This document shows, piece after piece, positions 23,045 to 23,787 of a stretch of DNA of 23,787 bases. Position 1 is the stretch's first letter; each line of letters starts with the position of its first letter. Below the pieces are notes generated by a model. The model ran no database searches. It was not told the DNA's origin and saw nothing but the letters and a program-made list of their open reading frames with translations. Made by a program: the position numbers and the translations under genes. The DNA comes from Candidatus Iainarchaeum sp. (GTDB lineage: Archaea; Iainarchaeota; Iainarchaeia; JAGGVJ01): positions 1 through 23,787 of the forward strand of contig JAGGVJ010000009.1 in the NCBI GenBank assembly GCA_021158055.1, in the 5' to 3' direction.

Positions 23045-23787
23045 ATAGGATTAGTTTTTGTTAAGATCCATGTTTTGAAAGCAAGAAAAGTAATAAAATA
23101 TCTGCCACATTTGTTTTTTATAAAGCTATTTTCAATACTTAAAAGATGTTTGTTAATTGTTTTTAAGGGGATATTCAAAGTGTTAATAATATCTTTTTTT
23201 GAGAGACCGTCGTGAGTGGCAATTTCAGTCATGATTTTCAAGCATATGTTATTTTCTTTCTGCGTGGCGGCATTTATGTTTATTAGTTTTTGGAAATAAA
23301 TAGTGAAAATTGAGTTTTTTGAATATATTTCTTTTTCACAAAAGATTAAAAAAGAATTGTGATTAATGGGTTTTTCTGTTGAATTTATTTGAATCAAATA
23401 TTTTTCCAGGAGAAATTTGGCAATTAAAGGAAATCCATGAGAGTATTCAAATAAGATGTCAGTTATTTTTTTTATTTCACGGGTGGTTAGATTGTTTTTT
23501 GCAGATATTCCTAAAAAAAGCATTGGGAATAACTCAAGAATCTTCTCCGTAAATATTCTCATTTGGTGTTTCTTGAATGCTTTGATTTCAATTAGTTTTA
23601 TTCTTTCAATTTGTTTGCACAATTTTTTTGTTTTCTGCAGTTTTGATTTTTTGTTACAGGTACTACAAAAGATGAAAGAAACATTTTCTTGCTGCAAAAA
23701 AGCATTGATGAGTTTTTTTGAGTTGAAAGTCAATTCTTTTTTTTTGGAAAAAAAATGAAATTCATCTAAAATTATTATTGTTTTTTC
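23041..23787 (-). CDS. Archaeal AAA/STAND-type ATPase, N-terminus beyond window edge
   Basis: The first standard start is TTG at 23733, but the frame stays open to the window edge. The 18 extra codons there encode a Walker B strand and its context (TIIILDEFHFFSKKKE), leading into the next strand VSFIFCST. The gene is therefore 5' partial, with Walker A outside the window. The visible part holds the ATPase lid (LTTREIKKITDILFEYSHGFPLIAKFLLEKYL, with the HGFPL motif of archaeal ATPases) and a C-terminal winged helix (about residues 160-215 from the TTG: GLSKKDIINTLNIPLKTINKHLLSIE). Such ATPase_2-type proteins are common in archaeal genomes, often with mobile or variable roles. It converges on the 831-aa gene with a 4-base overlap of the stop codons. 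Confidence 0.75.
   Translation of the reverse strand, partial: EKTIIILDEFHFFSKKKELTFNSKKLINAFLQQENVSFIFCSTCNKKSKLQKTKKLCKQIERIKLIEIKAFKKHQMRIFTEKILELFPMLFLGISAKNNLTTREIKKITDILFEYSHGFPLIAKFLLEKYLIQINSTEKPINHNSFLIFCEKEIYSKNSIFTIYFQKLININAATQKENNICLKIMTEIATHDGLSKKDIINTLNIPLKTINKHLLSIENSFIKNKCGRYFITFLAFKTWILTKTNPI

Noticed and set aside
23731-23733. TTG as true start of the right-edge ATPase gene
   Set aside because: Eighteen open codons upstream encode a Walker B strand, so the gene must begin outside the window.

Overview
The window reads as archaeal chromosome. It carries an Orc1/Cdc6 initiator, an MJ1332-type YchF/Obg-family GTPase with a TGS domain, an endonuclease IV-type AP endonuclease, TATA-box promoters placed for leaderless or short-leader transcripts, GGTG-type ribosome binding sites, and two tRNA genes of which only one encodes CCA. 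Several small genes and secreted Cys-rich proteins, plus moderate to low GC, would fit a DPANN-type lineage, but the sequence alone does not fix the phylum.

Layout. (1) 1-3650: the 3' part of a type I restriction subunit gene (hsdR) overlapping by 4 bases a YgjP-type zinc metallopeptidase gene; a defence operon cut by the left edge. (2) 3733-8640: an exported, membrane-anchored transglutaminase-like protein, tRNA-Gly(GCC), a two-gene minus-strand pair (soluble small protein plus 3-TM protein), a region with a strong promoter and a possible structured RNA, a 61-aa protein, the GTPase, and an 88-aa minus-strand protein. (3) 8771-11690: a minus-strand orc1/cdc6 plus overlapping zinc-ribbon-like gene, a 74-aa protein with a Cys-rich C-terminal tail, two perfect 37-bp tandem repeats upstream of a leaderless nfo-type gene, and tRNA-Cys(GCA). 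(4) 11745-23787: an accessory-looking, AT-richer region. It has two radical SAM enzymes, a long protein made of two degenerate radical SAM barrels, an HxsD-like protein, a DUF4213/DUF364-type protein, a DUF4139 membrane-anchored protein, a secreted Cys-rich protein, a lipoprotein made of about ten Cys-pair repeats, and the C-terminal part of an archaeal AAA ATPase running off the right edge.

The most interesting part is region 4. Four barrels (radical SAM 1, radical SAM 2, and the two halves of the 831-aa protein) share the same auxiliary Cys signature: a P-x-C followed by C-x2-C-x5-C-type ligands. In both halves of the 831-aa protein the SAM-cluster motif C-x3-C-x2-C has lost its second and third Cys, and the GGE motif is also altered. 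Together with an HxsD-like small protein this resembles a divergent archaeal relative of the bacterial His-Xaa-Ser (Hxs) radical SAM maturation systems, with a tandem pseudoenzyme in it. No His-Xaa-Ser repeat substrate is visible; the Cys-repeat lipoprotein and the secreted Cys-rich protein are the nearest candidate targets, which is inference only.
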